A stretch of 64,000 nucleotides of DNA from Semisulcospira habei (Eukaryota > Mollusca > Gastropoda > Semisulcospiridae): assembly GCA_036245525.1 (NCBI GenBank), contig BTPG01000006.1:97314553-97378552 (forward strand), in the 5' to 3' direction. The notes below the pieces were generated by a model. The model did no database searches and was not told the DNA's origin. It saw only the letters and a list, made by a program, of their open reading frames with translations. Of the stretch, positions 61,152 to 64,000 are shown in pieces; position 1 is the first letter of the stretch, and every line of letters starts with the position of its first letter. The position numbers and the translations under genes were made by a program.

Positions 61152-64000
61152 CCTCGCGCTGGGACCATATGGCGTTGAGGCGCGTCCCCTGGGTGGTGGA
61201 TAGGGGGTCCCTCGTGAGAGGGGTGCACCGAATGAAATAAGGTGCCGTGAACCAACATGGTCTAAGGGAAGGTGACCCCGACAGAAAACCCCTGGTCCTC
61301 CTAGTAAGGGGGCTGGGCGTGGGGGTAGCTTCCCCACCCTGCAAAAAAGGAAATAGCTACAAAAACGCCGACGAAAAGACTAACAGTAATTCCTTTCCTG
61401 GAGGAGGAAGGTTCTTCTACCAGAAGACTTATGACGTCCTGTGGTGAAAGCCGGAAGTCTTCGGAAGCCACAGGACCGAGCCGCCTCTCTCTATCCAGGG
61501 ATACAACCATGGGCACATGGAACGTCAAGACCATGTACCAGAGCGGCAAGGCCGCCCAGATAGCAGCGGAAATGCAAAAGTACAACCTTTCCCTGCTAGG
61601 TATCAGTGAAGCCAGATGGACGCAGTCTGGCCAGAAAAGGCTGTTAAGTGGGGAGATGATTCTGTATTCAGGTCATGAAGAGGAGAATGCCCCCCATACA
61701 GAAGGCGTAGCATTCATGCTGTCACCAGTGGCACAGAGAGCGCTGATGGGCTGGGAACCTCTTGGGCCAAGAATCATCACAGCAGCCTTTAGAACCAAGA
61801 AAAAGCTCAAGCTGAACGTCATCCAGTGTTATGCGCCCACTAATGACAGGGACGAGGAAGAGAAACAAGAGTTTTACGACCGACTCCAGAGTGCCATGGA
61901 CAAATGTGCGGAGCGAGACATCACCATCGTCGTGGGCGATTTTAATGCCAAAATAGGGGAGGACAACACCGGATATGAATAGGTGATGGGGAGACAGGGA
62001 CTAGGCTCGGAGATGAGTGAGAACGGGGAGAGGTTTGTAGACTTTTGTGCTCTAAACCGACTTGTCATTGGAGGCAACATCTTCCCACACAGAAGGATAC
62101 ACAAAGCAACTTGGGTCTCACCTGACCATACAACAGAGAACCAAATAGACCATATCTGCATTAGCAAGAAATTTAGAAGATCCCTTCAAGATGTTTGAGT
62201 GAGGAGGGGAGCAGATGTCGCCTCCGACCACCATCTGCTTACCTTAAGAATGAAGCTCAAGCTAAAGAAAAGCTGCACAGAGACAACAAGAAGTCAGCGC
62301 TATAATGTAGGCCTCCTGAGAGAAACTGGAGTTAGAGAAGAGTTCAAACTGGTGCTGTCCAACCGGTTTCAAGCGCTACAGGAGCTAGTAAATGAAGAGG
62401 AGGCGGCCACCACAGAGCAGCAGTGGAAGGCAGTTAGAGAGGCGCTGAACTCAACCTGCAAAGACACTGTAGGGTTCAGGAAACACCATCACAAGGACTG
62501 GCTGTCGGCACAGACCTTGAAGAAGATAGAAGTGAGGAAGCAGAAGAAAGCAGTTGTCAACAACAGTCGCACGAGAGCAGCCAAAGTAAGGGCACAGGGG
62601 GAATACTGGGAAGCCAACCGCGAGGTGAAGAGGAGTATCAGGGCAGACAAGAGGGCCTACACAGACAGCCTAGCAGCAGAGGCAGAAAAGGCAGCAGGCA
62701 GCGGCAATATGAAACAGCTCTACGACATTACCAGAAGATTGTCAGGCAAGTATGGTCATACAGAAAGACCAGCAAAAGACAAAGAAGGCAAGTCTATTGC
62801 AGACAGAGCAGACCAACTCGACAGATGGGCCGAGTATTTTGAAGAGTTACTGAACAGACCTAGCCCACCCAACCCCCCAGACATCCAGCCGGCAGAGACC
62901 GACCTACCCATCAGCTGTGACAGACCCAGCCGGGAAGAGATCAGAAGAGCAGTGGCATTTTTGAAGAATGGCAAAGCAGCAGGCCCAGATGGCATCCCAG
63001 CGGAGTCTCTGAAAGCAGACCTAGAGACAACAGTTGAGATGCTGTACCCACTGTTTGGAAAGATCTGGGAAGAGGAGGTGATGCCGGCTGACTGGAAGGA
63101 GGGGTACCTAATCAAGCTTCCCAAGAAAGGCGACCTCAGCAAGTGTTCCAACTACAGAGGAATCACCTTGCTGTCAGTACCAGGAAAGGTCTTCAACAGG
63201 ATCATCCTGGAGAGAATGAAGAGCTCCGTTGACCCCCAGCTGAGAGACCAGCAAGCAGGATTCAGGAAGAACCGATCATGTACAGACCAGATCGCCACTC
63301 TCCGCATCATCGTGGAACAGTCTCTAGAGTGGAGCTCCCCGCTGTACGTCAACTTTGTGGATTATGAGAAAGCATTTGACAGTGTGGACCGAGAGACTCT
63401 GTGGAAACTCCTACGACACTACGGTGTACCCGCAAAGCTCGTCCGCCTGATCAAGAGCAGTTACGATGGCATGACATGTCGCGTGATCCACGAAGGGCAG
63501 TTCACCAGGGAGCTCCAGGTCAGAACTGGTGTCAGGCAGGGGTGTCTGCTGTCTCCGTTCCTCTTCCTACTGGCCATAGACTGGGTCATGAAGATGACCA
63601 CAGAGCACAGACGAAGTGGAATACAGTGGACACTGTGGACACAGCTTGACGACCTCGATTTTGCAGACGACTTGGCATTACTGTCCCACACTCATCAACA
63701 AATGCAGGACAAGACCACGAGGCTTGCTGACATCTCGTCCCAAGTGGGCCTCACCATTCACAAACAGAAAACAAAGACAATGAGGCTGAACGCAACCAGG
63801 GAAGAACCAGTCTTGCTTGCTGGCACCCCGTTGGAGGAGGTGGAGTCCTTCACCTATCTCGGGAGCATCATAGACAAAAAAGGCGGCACTGATGCAGATG
63901 TCAGAGCACGAATCGGTAAAGCCAGAGCAGCCTTTCTCCAGTTGAAAAAAGTGTGGAGTTCCAGAGAGCTGTCACAACACACCAAAGTCCGGATTTTCAA
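61152..64000 (+). mobile_element. RTE-D, runs off the window
   Basis: The 5' end CCTCGCGCTGGGACCATATG matches RTE-A, B and C. It is inserted into the CR1/Rex-like element; the right junction and TSD lie outside the window. Confidence 0.92.
61431..64000 (+). pseudogene. RTE-D endonuclease-reverse transcriptase, two stop codons
   Basis: Starts MTSCGESRKSS. The endonuclease has GTWNVKTMYQSGKA, ISEARWT and GDFNAKIGEDNTGYE. A glutamate codon is TAG at 61980 and an arginine codon is TGA near 62196. After these the same frame appears to stay open through GPDGIPAESL, VDYEKAFDS, GVRQGCLLSPF and FADDLALL to the window edge. By reading frame it is the least rearranged RTE copy here, with point stops but no frameshift that I can see. 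Confidence 0.85.

Overview
This is animal nuclear DNA, most likely from a mollusc and probably a gastropod. There is one split host gene with GT-AG introns and no prokaryotic gene structure. The rest is dominated by non-LTR retrotransposons, tRNA-derived SINEs, palindromic TTAA-ended MITEs and simple repeats. The phylum is my inference from the repeat families (I/Nimb-like LINEs with TAAC tails, RTE-like LINEs with TAAG tails, GACCTTGACCTTTG repeats).

Host gene. A BCL9/legless orthologue, the Wnt co-activator adaptor that links beta-catenin to Pygopus, lies on the minus strand from about 58.69 kb down to 4.52 kb. I could place seven coding exons (58344-58176, 57388-57344, 53371-53097, 43153-42920, 22046-20056, 19739-19550, 5940-4522). 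Their phases close exactly into 1440 codons plus a stop. The Pygopus-binding HD1 is at residues about 124-163 and the beta-catenin-binding HD2 at about 322-346. A 5' UTR sits in the first exon. I found no other host gene.

Repeats, low to high coordinate. 1-4.5 kb is the 3' flank, with a minisatellite of about 28 units that ends in a 93-bp palindrome. The 5.9-19.5 kb intron holds a locally duplicated 750-bp segment and I-element copy 1 (9537-18844). Copy 1 itself carries a full-length RTE-like element (RTE-A) six bases upstream of its ORF1 start. The 22.0-42.9 kb intron holds a nest at least three deep. An L2-like LINE 3' end is split by RTE-B, and RTE-B is split by a head-to-tail pair of I-elements (copies 2 and 3, 26671-38008). 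Copy 3 has both ORFs open and full length. The 43.2-53.1 kb intron holds RTE-E interrupted by RTE-C, an unclassified 1-kb repeat, and a CR1/Rex-like LINE interrupted by an L2-like LINE. The 53.4-58.2 kb introns are rich in small palindromic MITEs. Upstream of the gene (58.7-64 kb) are a SINE, a CR1/Rex-like LINE and RTE-D, which runs off the window.

How it fits together. The I-elements and RTE-A/B lie in the same transcriptional sense as BCL9; RTE-C, D and E are antisense. Target-site duplications (TSDs) readable by eye give a relative order of insertion. The most unusual observations are a possible HDV-like ribozyme fold at the 5' end of the I-element, the I-element tandem bounded by a single TSD pair, a SINE with a twin-priming signature, and a large family of TTAACC...GGTTAA palindromes, one arm of which appears to have expanded into a minisatellite.
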